Assembly (NCBI RefSeq): GCF_026213295.1
Contig: NC_079414.1
Span: 13,237,483-13,301,482, forward strand
DNA from: Gadus chalcogrammus
Taxonomy: Eukaryota; Chordata; Actinopteri; Gadiformes; Gadidae
Direction of reading: 5' to 3'
Length of the DNA stretch: 64,000 bases
Of this stretch, positions 1 to 39,390 are shown piece after piece (position 1 is the first letter of the stretch; every line of letters starts with the position of its first letter). A program made the position numbers and the translations under genes. The notes below the pieces were generated by a model. The model was not told the origin of the DNA. It was given only the letters and a program-made list of their open reading frames with translations, and did no database searches.

Positions 1-10964
<10,964 letters not shown>

Positions 10965-11081
10965 CACGCACGCCAGAACACGCTGTTCAACGGACAACCC
11001 TCAAACTAACAGAATCCAACGGACACTTACCTCTAACAACCAGTTTCCCGTCTGTCACTCTTGATCGACCTGCATCAAGCT

Positions 11082-11115
<34 letters not shown>

Positions 11116-12050
11116 CTCGCTCCCTGTTTCTCCACATCTATCTCACTCTTTCCTTTTCTCGTACCTCATACATTTCCACCTCACAAGGCTGCAGTCTCTC
11201 AGCGCTCCGGCCCCTGTCTCTCTCCTCTTGAAGTTATTGATTCCTGCCGCGTTTATTTCAGGTATGCGTCTCTCATAAAGCTGACTCCTGCACCGACTCC
11301 ATTACCGTCTGTCACAGGGTCCAGCTGCATCAATCAACTAGGACCCCGGTCCATTTTTAGCTTTGTCTTGTGCCTAGTGCTAAGAAGTTAGGATGCTTGG
11401 GCAGTAGCACTCCTCCGACCTGACCTTGGAGAGAGAAATGACCTCAGACCCTGAAGGAATGGAGTGACACAAAGTCAGGAGTGAACAGTTTATGTTTTTT
11501 GTATGTATTTTTGCATCCCTCTGCGTAAACAAGTGGTTTATTTTCTCTTGTTGTCGGTATTCCTTCGAGTACTTCTCTATCGGCCTTATAAAACCAAATG
11601 TACAGCACTGCCTCTTGATTTCTTTGTTGTGTTTTTTTTATTAGATATGTGTACAGAAGGTGTTGAGAATATGAATCATAGCATTAAGGCATGTTCTTAA
11701 TGGCGATGTTGTTGTGCTCACTGTACGTTATCCCGCTGGAGGAGAAACCTAGTTTGTATTGGTCCGTTTATGTTTTGTAGAGCTCGCCATAGCTGTTAGC
11801 TCCACAAATGCTACCTGTGCTAGCTCAATGTCAAAAGGACGTACGATGCAGTGTAAATAAACATGCCTTTCAGGGGGAAATAGGACCGGTTGCATGAGAC
11901 TTTGGTGTTTCTACAGAGCCCTCTTAGGGCAAGAGGTCTAGAGTGAATGTGAAAATAAGCGTTTCCAGTGAGATACACCAAGGTTTTGAGGTTTATCAAA
12001 GTTTTGATACGGTGTGTTGACTTGTAATAAAGATGATGTGATGGTCGAAC
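10965..12050 (+). other. kit: kit 3' untranslated region
   Basis: No further coding sequence follows the TAG at 10962-10964. Two AATAAA hexamers, at 11856-11861 and 12026-12031, are plausible poly(A) signals, so the transcript probably ends near 11,880 or 12,050. A (CT)n run lies at about 11,083-11,122. The ends are inferred, not observed. Confidence 0.55.
12026..12031 (+). terminator. Candidate distal poly(A) signal of kit
   Basis: An AATAAA hexamer about 1.07 kb after the kit stop codon, followed by a T/G-containing stretch. A proximal alternative lies at 11856-11861. Confidence 0.45.
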
Positions 12051-12199
12051 GCAATGAGCATACTTATTTCCCCTACCGTCTAATTACACACAGCACAATT
12101 TATTTAATGTAAATATGATGTACAATGTACGGAAAAAAACAAGACAAATAGAATTGTTTCATGTATAATAATTTGCAGTTGGTTTTATTTTCAAAACGT

Positions 12200-12213
12200 C
12201 CAGTAGGGGGCAG
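12200..12213 (+). promoter_or_regulatory. CTCF-like motif between the convergent kit and clock 3' ends
   Basis: CCAGTAGGGGGCAG matches the vertebrate CTCF core (CCASYAGRKGGCAS) at every position. It sits just beyond the last kit poly(A) signal, where a domain boundary would be plausible. Occupancy is not shown by sequence. Confidence 0.5.
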
Positions 12214-13700
12214 TCTGGGGTTATAACGATAGCAAACATCTTGCTTCAAAATATACATTGTTACATTTTACTTTGGGGTGAATAAAGGAGCACAGTAGAT
12301 GAGCAAAATATGGAGACTTACATACATACAGTACAGTATAGATAAGCAGATAGCACCATTTCACACTGAATACTGGTGCCGTGTGTAAAGAATACTAGCT
12401 GTACAGAACAATTAGGCGCAGGGGCCTTTATCACAGAGGTGTAGTAGCAGGACGCATTATGGACATCTTGCATACAGACCCACAGTTAACCAAACCTGAT
12501 TCCGTCCTTTGTTATAAACCTCTGTATGAAGGGTCGACAGATGTTCCCGGTGTGAGGGGAGAGTTAGGGCTGGGATTTAACCGTACTTTCTTGGCATGCC
12601 GTTCAAAATATCCGAGCTCCCAAATTATTCGACGAAACACACTTTTAATGTTTTCTCCGAGCAGATATTAAAAGAGACTACACAACAGACCAATGTCTTG
12701 TCTTTACTGCCACCTAAAGGTTATAAACTACTATAGTTAAAATGATGCAGGTTCCTCCTGAACAGAACAAAAAAGGCTCATCTTACGTCGCAATGTGTCA
12801 CAATTACATTTTTTTACACTGGATGTTTTAAAGACCAATTTCAACATATTTTATTGAATATATAAAAAACATGAACCATACAAACAAGTTTAAATCGAAA
12901 AACAGGACCTAACAAACTTGATTGATTTGGTCGTATCGTACATCTTTTTGACCGCACCATTTCATGGGAAACAGCACCTGTTCATCTGTTTTGTATTTTA
13001 CAGTGCACCATAGTTCTTTGATTTGGACAGATCATAGACTGTACACTAACCCTAACCTTTAGATGGCGACAAGCAATCCAGTGTGTAGTTACAGAGCTGC
13101 AGCACTGGCACGTTTACAACCGTGAAGCCAACCAATTCGATTGACATTTTCCACAAAACCTTTACTTCCCGTCATGACACGCCCTTTCCCCAGAGGCTCT
13201 CTTCATTTCTCTCAGCAAGGGATCACATCCATTCGTCTTTGAGAGCACAAAAAGATACAACTAAACTAATACTACAGCTTTACATTCTTTGGACTTGGTT
13301 TCCGTGGCGCCATGTGGAACAACGTCTCACCAGCGGCCCCTCAGCGGGCTGGAGGGCCCCTATAGGACCTGAGCGACCCCCGGGGTGGTCCCGCATATTG
13401 CTGTCCGGCTCTCGTTGACCCCTCAAAGAAATCCACACTCCCCACTCACAGTTTACATCCTGAAGGATCTCTATTTACTTCGTAGTCTGATGTGATTCGT
13501 TTCTGTGTCTTTTACTATTATATAGGTCACCTGACTCGAAACCAGAAAAAAAAAAAAAAGAAATAAGAAATAAGTGCCTGTTTTCGTTGAACCTGTTTGT
13601 AGTGATGCTTTGCATTGCTTCGTTCACATCCATTCATCTGATGCCATTGCTAGGAAGCTAAAACTGGTTACAGTGACTCGTATACCCACACATGTGGCTA

Positions 13701-13752
<52 letters not shown>

Positions 13753-14748
13753 AATACACACACACATTCGGGTGGAGCTATGCCACACCCAGGCTAGTCC
13801 GTCCTCCAACACTCTAACCCTAAGAGGAAGTTTCTTGAAAAAATTTGTATCTTTCTTTTTACTGCAACGCAAGAACTGATTGGCTATCGCTTGGGGTTGA
13901 GGGGAACCAACTGGCCCCTCAGTTCCCCATTTGAGAAGGAGAAAAATGCTTTCCTTTACATCCCAGTTGAAAAAAAACCAGACAGCCTTTACCTAACCCA
14001 GGGCAGGGGCTCGTACAAAGCGACGGCCCCATGTCACACACCTCCAGTTGAAACAATGCCATTAGCTGCAGCCTCAATATAAAGTCGTCTCCTTCAATGG
14101 GAATCTTTGGGTCAACATCTTTCTTTTCCTCCCAATGAGAACGTCGCCGCGACGCCATCGGCGGGCCTACTACACCCCTCCCCCCCTTCCCCAACGAGTG
14201 GCGAGAGCAAGTAGACTAAAAGGACACCAAGCAACACAAACACCGACGAACGCTCAAAGACACATTCACGCCGACCCACGCACACCAAAAGTCACTCCCA
14301 CGTTTTTAGCCCTCCTTCTCCCACCGTTTAACGTTTTCCTGCTCCGATCCAAGGCCCCTCCGTTTTGATATGGCTTACAACTTGTTTGTGAAGGTGGGTC
14401 GTCAGGCCCGAACCCACTGGGGGTGGGATCAGTTGCCCTGGCTAGCCCTCCCCCTGCTGTCGACGGAGAGTGGGCGTGTACTGCACGAGGTCCTAGGGGG
14501 GTCCTGGGGAGCGACAGGACGGGTCGAGGATGGCCCCAGAAGACCGGGGGTCTTTCCTGGCTGAACGCCTCCTCACATAGGGGGCTGGGGGGGGGGGGGG
14601 GGGGGTCGTCCTGTCCTCGCTTGTTCTCCACACTGAGGCAGGAGCTAACCTTTCACCATTCCTGAGAATACAAGTACCATCCACCGAACTCTACCAAAGC
14701 TTACTAAGTCAATTATTGTAAGACACCATGGGCTATCTGGCGGGCCCG

Positions 14749-14779
<31 letters not shown>

Positions 14780-15975
14780 GCACTCACGCACGCACACGCA
14801 AGAGCACACCAACAAGCATGCACAAACAGACCTATGTTCCTTGCAAGAACTCTTTTCTCCAAGATACCCTAGCCACACACACACACACAGATACACACAC
14901 ATATGCACAGAGATTACAAAGAACCGGGTCTTGATAGTGATTTACTGTACACAACCACATTAAGTGCTATATAATCCAGGGGGGTTGAAGATATACTGCG
15001 TCTTGTATAGGGCTCTCTGACTTTCAAAAAATAATCCCTACTATATATACACACAAACAGACACACACACACACACACACACACGTTTTATTCTGGGTTA
15101 TATTCTGATGGAAATATATATATACTCCTTTCAATAGCTTTCCAAAAGAAGAAGAAAATAAAGGTTAATTATGTTGTTATTGGCACTTGGGACCACTGAA
15201 CACAGTGATCATCCTGCTTCGCATTGCCTTCAGCCGCAGCTCACTACCCGTCCTACGCCCTCTATATTAACCGTGTAGTTAGGGTGGATTTAGGACACAA
15301 AGCGTGTGGAAAGGGCGGCTCGACGCTCATAGGGGGGGAGGGGGGGAGGGAGAGGGGCGCGGCTATGGAGAACACAGCCCCGCCCCCGCCATTGACCACG
15401 ACACACACTAAAAATAAAATAAAAAGTACAATTAGTTTTTTTCCATAAAAACCGACCGATGTAAGCTTAGGTACACAGTTATTTCGTTCCATGCAATCAT
15501 ATAAAATACTACATTTCTGTTTTTGTTTTTTCCTTGTTAGGCTATATTGTGTATTATTTACAAAGATAAGTCTTCTTTATTATACAGTATTTCTGTACAG
15601 GTCCAACCGCGACCCAGCCTTTTAAAAACAGTCTTTCGTTACCATGGTGATGATGCGTTCTCTGTGTGTTCGTCAAGCTTTTCAGAGACCAGGGACCGCA
15701 CTTGAGCCTCTGCCTCCCAGGGAACGGGGAGGATGTGGGGGGGGGGGGGGGTGGCATGTTCCGTCTCATCCAGCAGGGTTGCCGTGGCAACACGTGTTCC
15801 TACTTTTCCTCCTTAACAGTTCATTTCTTTTCCGGCTGGGAAAAGAGAGTGAAAAGAAATGACGGCCCTCTTGTGGGGAAAAAATTGAAGTTTGTTATAC
15901 TTTGACCACGCCCCCTCCTCCCCTACATATTAGCTTAAGGTAGAGAGACAGAGAGAGCAAGAGAGAGAGAGAGAG

Positions 15976-16006
<31 letters not shown>

Positions 16007-16019
16007 CTTTCTGGCCTCA
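12214..16019. other. Intergenic region and clock 3'UTR
   Basis: No coding exon was recognised. The part nearest 16,019 is 3'UTR of clock on the minus strand. Possible minus-strand poly(A) signals (TTTATT on plus) lie at 15576-15581 and 15087-15092. The rest holds CA tracts (about 13,713-13,766 and 14,752-14,777), poly-G runs near 14,590 and 15,740, and a run of 26 G at 15,981-16,006 adjoining the clock stop codon. Confidence 0.5.
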
Positions 16020-29879
<13,860 letters not shown>

Positions 29880-31956
29880 CTGGGGGGAAGCAGACACACT
29901 GTCAGACTTTTGATTATGTGGCCCCTGTTTGTAGTGGTAGCATTTTATTTTCTTTGAGTGTCTGGATCGGACACACATTTTGGTGGAGGACTACGATATG
30001 GGTCAATAAAACCAAATGTGTATAGAGATGTACAATTGTAAAATAAAACATATTCTACAGAGGATAATGTAAAGTATCCTCTTAATGTATATTAAATTCT
30101 ATAGCACGTAGAAGTCTGAAAAGTATAATAGGTTACATTCTGAACATATGAACTAACAATTGGACCATGTCAAATTGTACTTCCTTCCCAAAACGATATA
30201 AATAAATATAAAAAATATTCATAGTATAACCTACAAAAAATGTGAAGCGCAGTTGAACCGAATGGTGACAGTGTGACGCTCCAACACAAGTATCCCTTAG
30301 AGCCAGTAGTGCATTCAGATGATTCTCACCCCCACTGCAGTCTGTGAGAAGGGCCAGTTACAGAGGTACTTTTCTTGATGGTGAAAGAACAGGGGTCAAA
30401 GCAGACTCTTTCATCCAGGATGACTCTAAAGTCATTGGGGGTGTGACATGGTGCCGGCCCCTGGGCAGGACATGACTGCCCGGCCAATCTGACTGAAGGA
30501 AAAGAGTAGGGGCCCACACAGGGTAAATGGGTCAGAAACTGTAGGATGCCTTACAATAAGAATTACAAGTTATAAAACAACATCAAAATGAGCACTTTAG
30601 GACCACACAAATAATCGTAAACAGTTAAATGTAGAGTTGACTTAATGGAAAAGTAAAAAAATAAAAGGTTGTAAAGTCAATGACTCTACCCAGAAGGGAC
30701 TTAATTGATAAAATGTATTCAAATCAATTGGTAAAGGCCAGTAGGTTGATTAGAAGCCAGAAATGATTCCCTCAACATCATTTAATACTTGAAAACACCT
30801 TTGACCCACTTTTTTTCCATTGACCTACATATTGGTTTTTTTGTAATGACATGATGTGTCAGCTCGGTAGGACTCCCTGGGTCAGTTGGCATCTTTTCAA
30901 TTGTTGAGACGTCTCTTTAACTTACAAGTGTTTATCCTGACAACAGAGTGTCACACCTTTGAAACACAATATATGAACTCAGTGACACACACGTCAGAGC
31001 TCAGCGCGTTGTGTTCACTAGCATTACCTGACATAACGTCTGTGATTGTGTAATAACATATATCATGATCAAATGCCATTTGGATAATCTAGGGCGTCAT
31101 TTAGTTATTTATATCGTGTGCCCTGTCAATGAACCAGATTAACTCAAATAGGCTCTGATTGTTGTGAGATTATTGGTGGGTTTGTACTATCGCGTTGTAG
31201 AGCGACAGTATCCACGCACATCCAAAACACACACAGATACGCACAGGAGGACAGTGGGGCCAGTTTGATCCACAGGTGTTCGTTATACAACCAAACAGCA
31301 CGGACCGTGACGCTAGCTAGCGAGCTAACTAAGCCCGGACCGAAACGGTCCAGGTAACAGTTTACTCACATGTAAAAATAAACTACTGGCTCCGTTCCCA
31401 CTCCACGGGAGGCATACATATGATTTACGACGTAATGGTTAACCTATTACTGACAAAACGTGAGGATATGATTCATTATCCGCAAGCTGGCCGGGAGCCT
31501 CTCAAGCTGTCACGCAAGCCGCTGACATTGGCCGCAAATAATCTCTCAAATGTAACGCTGGCCAGCGGTCCCCTCGAGAAAACGTGACAAAACATCCTGC
31601 CACAGACGGATCATAGCGAACACCGCACGAACAATCCATGTTTCTCGCCGTCAAATGTCGAAAAGAAGCGATAGTCACAACATTTTTCGCGGCAGATGTA
31701 CACACACCGCCGCACACACACATACACACAGGCAGGTATTCACACGCTCGGCCGCCCGTGCGCAGGGACTCTCTGAATGTGGGTCACTGGGCCCTGCTCT
31801 CCTCCAGCGTGCGGAAACAGTCCCGAAGCCTCCTCTGCAGTCCGATCGCTTCCGCACGCTAAAAAAACTATTTACTTGCCATAACCGCGCTGCCGTTTCA
31901 ACATAAAAACACGTCGTTGACATTGGGTGTATTTTAAAGCTCTTACAAGCTCTTAC
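29880..31956 (-). other. clock first intron, no coding sequence seen
   Basis: About 2 kb of mostly unique AT-rich sequence between the candidate 5'UTR exon and the start-codon exon. No ORF resembles a known protein and no large repeat was recognised. Confidence 0.4.
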
Positions 31957-32000
31957 CTTCCCGGATAATCGATTGCAGGCTCCGTGTTTTGCTTATTTAA
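31957..32000 (-). other. clock: Candidate non-coding first exon and promoter of clock
   Basis: The exon holding the clock ATG has a good acceptor (cccccag before 29879), so at least one upstream 5'UTR exon must exist. A donor-like GTAAG on the minus strand lies at 31952-31956, downstream of sequence with a short T/A-rich upstream region. Another donor-like GTGAG at 31366-31370 could mark an alternative first exon. The upstream edge and start site cannot be placed. Confidence 0.3.
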
Positions 32001-33238
32001 ACGTTGCATCGGGGGGCAGGACTTCGGGTTGGGAAGAAAAACAAGAGGCCTACTTCATATTACGATGTACAGTCATGCGCAATAGCGACAGTAGGGCGCA
32101 CTATTTTGCAAGTACAGTAGTTGCTTTATTATCTTAATAAATCAAAATATCACTTTGGCATTTGCGGCTCCGCGCTGATTTCAATTGTCAATACGTTTTT
32201 CACATTCTGGCATTTTGACAAAACAACAACAACAACAACCATTTACAAAACGTAATACTCGTGTTACAAACCGTTGACTCGGTATACTTTAATATTATAT
32301 ATATATATTATGGTAGAAATGTGTTGAAGCATTTATAATACACACATAATTCACGTAGAAATAAACGTTCATGATTCATTTTACCCTGCATATACAGAGG
32401 ATCAAGCCGTACATTATATTGTTTCCTTCCTAGGAATCGAAAACGTTACGTTATAGATCGTCTAAACCGATGCTGCATTCATTTATACCCTCTGACGATT
32501 AAGATTCCCAAGCTTGCATTTGACTGTCAGTTTCAGATTGTCACGTTCAGCCAGTCCCAGGGTTGCCTATGCAAGAGGGTTTCCCTCTTTAATCATCGTC
32601 CAATCAAAGCGGCTACAGCCCGTGACGTTTTTGCCTTAACGTGTCGAGGTCCCCCTTGGATAATATTACCATAGAGAGGATCTGTAGTGTTAAACCTGCG
32701 CCATTTTCTCCTCACGACATAATCTGTTTTTTTCTTTTTCCCTTTTTGTGATGAATGGACGTTTCTGTTCGGAAAGATTGTATGCGTGTTATTGCAGACT
32801 TTTGGCCTTGGATGCTTTTTTTCAATTATCCTGTCTGTATGTATTTATATGTTGCTTTTAAAAAGCCCAACTAGATCACTTTTCTTGTCTGGTCGATTTG
32901 AATGTCAAATAAACCCAACCTGTAAAGCACATTGTACTTATTAGACATTATAAATTATATTTATGTTGAAGGCCCATTGGAGGCCCATAATAGGCCCATT
33001 GGTCTTCATGGTCACTACATTAGATGTAATACACACTGTTTACAATTTCAATGTTAAAAATCATCAAGAGTCAATTGCATTGAGGGGTTTTGAGTAAGTG
33101 TCAGTATGGTCACTGAGTTGATGACACCTAGTGTAAATCTCCACTGTCCTGGCGGAGAAACTCAGGAGAAAGCATGCGCAGCAGATCTGAGAACAAGCAC
33201 AAAGACAACAGGGGACTTTCATATCAAACATATTACTT

Positions 33239-33322
<84 letters not shown>
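33239..33322 (+). repeat. (TG)n microsatellite
   Basis: A TG run followed by degenerate TG-rich sequence to about 33,500. Confidence 0.9.
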
Positions 33323-33327
<5 letters not shown>

Positions 33328-34382
33328 AGCATGTGTGTTTGAGTGTGCGTGTGGTTTTGCATGTGTGTACATGTGCGTGTGTGCATGCATGCCGGTGTGT
33401 GTGTGTGTGGGCCTGTATGTGTGTGTCGTGATGCCTGTACATGTGTGTGTGTGTGCATGAATGTCTGGGTGTCTGGGATTGTGTGTGTGTCTCTCTATAT
33501 GTGCATATTAATGCGTGCCGGCGCAAGTGCTCCAGATGCCCCACTTTCTAACTCTCTCTGGTACGCCTGCAGCCCCACACTGTAGTGCTCCTGTCAGCCG
33601 GCCAACCAGTCGCCCAGACATGTCTATAAACACGGTGGGCAGTTGGCTCTCTGGGTAGTAATAAGGAACAATGAACGAATCCTGAGAAACCTCATCTCTG
33701 GCCGCTGGACTAACGGGAAGGACGGCTTACTATCCGATTGCATATTGAGCCACTGAGGAGGAAATAAAAGAAATAAGAGGGGCCGAAGCTAAGAATAGCA
33801 TCTTTATAGAAGGCTAAATAGAGCTGCATTAGTTTTTCCAGACTTCTTATCAGGAACTCGTGCAACGTCTTGTTTAGGTTCAGGTCTTTCCCCTAGGATG
33901 CCAGTTTGAACCTAAATATGTCCATTTATCGTCAGAACTTGTACAACTACTATTGGGGGTGCATGCCTGTGAATGTACCACACCGAAATATCTGCAAGGA
34001 GATTTTGAAATGTGTGCCGTCGGCTGATTAGCCAAGAAGCAACTCACCCATCGTTAAAGAGCAGCAACAGCACCCTCCCTGACACACTCCTCGGCGCAGA
34101 TGGCCCTCAACTCACCGTATCCCCGGCCTACAGGACAGATCAAATCATCCAACAACTTCCAATTCCCCAGTGGTGCCCCCGCGTCCAATCCATCATCCGT
34201 CAATGTCTCTCCTCTAAAGAGATGTGTGACAACTAACTGTTTATTGATCTTTTTGAAAGATAAGTTATGATGTAATGTATCGTGTGCAGTGCGGACATTT
34301 TCTATGCAATCCATACTACCCATATCAATTATACATACATTAGCCATTAGGTATGGTGTAGTAATCTTTTCCTCAAGTTCAG

Positions 34383-34519
<137 letters not shown>

Positions 34520-35800
34520 AGAGGGATAATGAAATAAATAATATAGAGAGTTACAGTATTACAAAATAATTATTCCAATAATATCCACAATTCTGAACAC
34601 ATACAATGTTCATACCTGACCATGTTGGATACTTCTCCCTGCCATTTCCTCTCCTCTTCCTCCTCCGTGTGTGGACATCCAGCAGCTAATGAGCATCCTG
34701 GGTTTCATAGAAGGTTGGCTCATCATACCTTCTGACCCTTGCAGCATCACCGCCACCCACCTACGGTTCGACCCCCCCGGGTGTGTTCCCCTCTCATACA
34801 CCTCCTCCGTAGCGAGCCCCTCGTCACCAACCACCCACGACACTAACCCAACGCTGCGCTTTCACGGTTACCTCCTGCGTCCCTATACACTGCTATTCTT
34901 CATCTTAGCAAAAGACAGGTGAAAAATCTGAAATGGAGGGTATGAGTATAAATAACATTTGTAACTTTGTAAAAGGGATGGTATGGGTGTTGGATACTTT
35001 AGTTTGAACAAACAAAATTCCCGCTTTGTTTCATTTAACTTTGTTGTTAGACAGAGTGATTCGTAACTTATTTTATTTGTGTAATTACACACAGCTGAAA
35101 ACGAAAACAATAGAAATCGATTTAGCTTTGTTTATATCAAATCTATCTTAAACGAAACTCTGTAACAAAAGACTCAATAAATCAATGTTGATCGTGCCAA
35201 GAGCAGGCCTACCCTGAGTGGGCCATTGTCTGAATTTTGAATCACATTTGACAATTTCGGTAAAAATAAGCTTGTGCTATTTTTCAGCAATGATCAAAGC
35301 CGTGATAATCCTCATAGGCTAGAGCAATTAAAACTAACACTTACTTAAATCATGGACAGTAGACAAATTGTAGTATCGAAAACATGTTATTTCCAAAAAT
35401 TGCATCCCAGTTACAGTGGGTAGTGTTCTAGTGTTCTATTTGGAAACCATAAATGTATGGGACATTTATTCTCTATAAATCTATCTTCAAATTCAAAACA
35501 CAAAACGTTTTTTGAAAAAACGTAATCAACCACTTTGTCCAATGTAAGGCCAGAGCCAAAACACTACACAGACAATTACGATATGGAGATCATGCATTAT
35601 TCATGAGATTCAACACATTTATGATCTTCGTGCTCTGTCCCTTCCTGCCTCTCTCCATCTTTCCATCTCAGATGTAGAAAGCCTTTCCAGAAAACACCCT
35701 CAAAACCATTATCCACCGCAACAGTCAATGCACTTAGACGTGCTATAGCCAGACTCTGGTTTCACAAATGTGACAAATCGAATGGAGTGCTATATACGCG

Positions 35801-35940
<140 letters not shown>

Positions 35941-36384
35941 TGCACACCAAGATGATCAAAACAAACATCTCGCATTCATTCAATCCAGGTGAATTCTTTT
36001 ACAGTTTCCACCCAAACAAATAAAGAAAACCACCAAAAGGGACACTGTAACCGCATACAACTGTGTCCGAATAATACCACATTTTAAAGGCATTTGTATG
36101 TATTTGTGGTGCGCTGTAACCATAGGAAAGGTAATAATTAAACATGGCTACATATATATTAATAAATAAATATATGTATATATTTCTGTCTCCAGAAAGA
36201 GCCTCACCCCACTGGCACCTCTGTTCAGAGATTGAATTACTGTTGGATAATGGAAACAGGGAGAGTGCTATGGGACATCCTCTCTCCCCACAACAAACAT
36301 TTAATCATAGGGAAGCATTGGGCACCCGGCCACATGCGCTTGCGATCCTCTGTCTGTGTGTGTGCATGTTTACGAGCGTGTATG

Positions 36385-36624
<240 letters not shown>

Positions 36625-37249
36625 TTACAGGGAAAAACTTGAACACTTTTTTGATCGGAAAGCGGGCAAAAAATTTTGCAATGGATATAGAATGTGAAGT
36701 AAAGTTTATGTTGCAAGATTTTAGTGTGAAAACATTGCAAGACATAAATGATACTGTCTACTTATCTTATCCAACTTCCACACCCATCTTCTTAATCAGA
36801 AACGAAATGATCTCCCTATCGTAATCATCATCGTCAACATCATCCTCATCACTCATCATCATTATCATCAATGTTTCCCATCCTGTACACGTGACATTTC
36901 ATACTTTCTCTCTCCCTCTCTTTCTTTCCATCACATCACATTACATCCCCCCCTTCCCCCAACACCAACACCACCCTCTGCTCTTCTCCCTTCTCACCCT
37001 TGCCACATCTATTGGTACCTCTATCTCTCACTACCACCCTCTCTCTCTATATTTCTCTCCCTCTGTCTAACTCTCTCTGCCCCCTTCCCTTTATCCTACT
37101 TCTATCTGTGGGGAGGTCTTCATTGTGTCATTACCAGTGTGACCGTTCAGATGTGTCTTGTGTCCAATCCTTTGCAACCAGTGCAATCTTTTTTTCCATC
37201 ACTTTGACGCGTTCGATTTTTACAACCCTATCTCCCCTTCGCTCCCGAG

Positions 37250-38578
37250 ATGTCGTCCCTTTTGAAGGAGGAATTGGAAAGAGTTTTATTTCGACCTGAG
37301 GGACAGAGACTGGTGGAGTTTATAGAGATCGAAGAGCCAGCGCCGGGAAGGCATTTCTTCTGTGTCGGAGGTAGGCTTACCCATGATCAGGTTACATTTC
37401 TGCAGGTCATTTGTATAGTTTTAATATTATTACATGTCAGTGGTAACATGAAGACTTTCATTTCCCAGATTGATGTTGTCTTACACAGATGTACTTCAAT
37501 ATTTGTGGGTGTTTGGTTTCTCTGATATTTATTGAATTATTACAAAATATGATCAGTGCTGTTACTGGGTGAACTGTAGACAAATACTGCAGGATAGGTT
37601 GCTGTGTTATTCAAGCTTTTTGCGTGAAAAAAAACGGCTTTACTATTTCTCCTCTCTTGCTGTGACAGTTTCAAAGAAACTAGGCGTACAACTATGTATA
37701 GTGGGTTGTAACAAGACCAAAGTCGCAAAACCAGCCAAAACTGAAACCAAGAGTTCCCAAACTAAGCGGTCGTCCTTCCAGGACAGCTACAAGAAGAACG
37801 AGATCTGGGCCCTCCAAGACCTCAGTCTCATTGACGGACGGGACCCCGATGTTGTAAGTCGCTGAAAGATGATGTCACCTATGGTTTCACTGATTTCACC
37901 CATTACAAACCAAAAGTCACAGAATGCGTTTACCAGTGAAGAAACCCGAAGTGTGCCACCATGTTAACATACTGTACGAGGTCAAGAATATTTCAACCAG
38001 ATCTCATGTGAGGAGAGAACATGCATATTTTGAATTATATTTTCTTGGGAATTATTAAAAATTTGGTAAGAAACTGAACACAAAATCATAAAAACAATTA
38101 ATATTACACAATTATATCATGCATACAGTATGTGATGCTTTCATACAAGGCAAGTCCCAAATTTTAGTGCAACACGTTCTCAAAGAATAACCAGATAGTC
38201 CCGGATATCTGTAAGAATTTAGAAAATAAATGAGGGTTTGAGTTTCAATTTTGTATTATTTCCTTGATGCGTTAAATAACAAAAGGCCCCTATTCTCTGA
38301 TCTCTCTTCAGGATGATCCATGCTTCATACTGCACTTTGACAAGGTCCGCTCTGTGACTGCTATCAACTGCTCTGCCAAGTACGCTCTAGTCCGGGCTCT
38401 GGTGAAACTCAGTGACAAACACAGTAAAGCTGCTCTGAACGTAGAGAACATGGATTGGGCTTACGTCAGGCCCACTTCCTTCTACTCCAACAGGGGAGAT
38501 TGTGCCGTTCTCTCACAGATTTGCTTCTACGCATTCAATTTGGTCTGTCTCTCAATGTGTCCTGTCCCCCTGGACTAA
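37250..38578 (+). CDS. exoc1l: Exocyst complex component 1-like (3 exons, 190 aa)
   Basis: Exons 37250-37370, 37669-37853 and 38312-38578 (TAA), with phases 1 then 0 and clean gt/ag sites (gtaggc, gtaagt; gacag, ttcag). The protein begins MSSLLKEELERVLFRPEGQR, followed by FFCVGG, KKNEIWALQDLSLIDGRD, DDPCFILHFDKV and LVRALVKLSDKH. This order matches the N-terminal PIP2-binding (Sec3-PH-like) domain of EXOC1, but the protein stops about where that domain ends. EXOC1L adjoins the KIT-CLOCK region in other vertebrates. By homology it should bind membrane phosphoinositides; its cellular role is not well established. The start was chosen because it is the first ATG giving the family N-terminus. Confidence 0.85.
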
Positions 38579-39175
38579 GGGACTCCTGGACTCCTCCCCT
38601 GGAGTGTAGTCTATTTATGTACAATTATTACATTTTTCTCAGCTTCACTGTGAAACTACTAGTGTGTACTAGAGTGTGATGTAATTGCTTTATGTGAAGT
38701 TTATGTTGACATTGAGCACAACAAGAGTTAGCCATTGTGTAGATGTCACTTTGAAATATGGATTGATGCGCAAGCATGCTTGGCCTCTGCAAAGAGCTGA
38801 AGGCCAATTATGCACCAATCAATACGACTGCTATTAATTTGTCTTATGGAGACATAACTGTCCATTCTATTTGCAGTCATCTCTATTGATATTAAATGTG
38901 TCAAATAACGTGACCACTGCCAATGTATGACAGAAGTATAACCTACTTGTATTTTAAATCAACTGTGAATGTAAAATATCTCTGTGTATATGTACTTTTG
39001 ATGTAAAACGATGTTAAAACGATGATAAATTCATAAAATTAATAACAATTTCCGTTTGTATTGTTATACAAATACACAAATCATCGATATGTTTTTAGTG
39101 GAAAGGGTTAATGGTTTATTGGATACTTTTTGAGCAATGTACAAGAAAACCGACATTAGACCTGCCCTTTATTAA

Positions 39176-39188
39176 CCAGTAGGTGGCA
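39176..39188 (+). promoter_or_regulatory. CTCF-like motif upstream of smc2
   Basis: CCAGTAGGTGGCA matches 13 of the 14 positions of the CTCF core; the last base is T instead of C/G. It lies between exoc1l and smc2. Confidence 0.4.
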
Positions 39189-39390
39189 TTCAAGCGCATA
39201 AATGCATCCCATGCGTAATTAGTTATATTTAGAGATGCCTGTACGAAAACATCCCAATATATTTATTCTAGTTTAACAAATGTATTTTTAGGGGGAGAAA
39301 GAAGTCCGTTTATAATCATTTTAAAGTAAAAACAAGTGTAAATATACCTACGTTTAACACATGATTTTATTTGAATGTTCTAACCATTCC

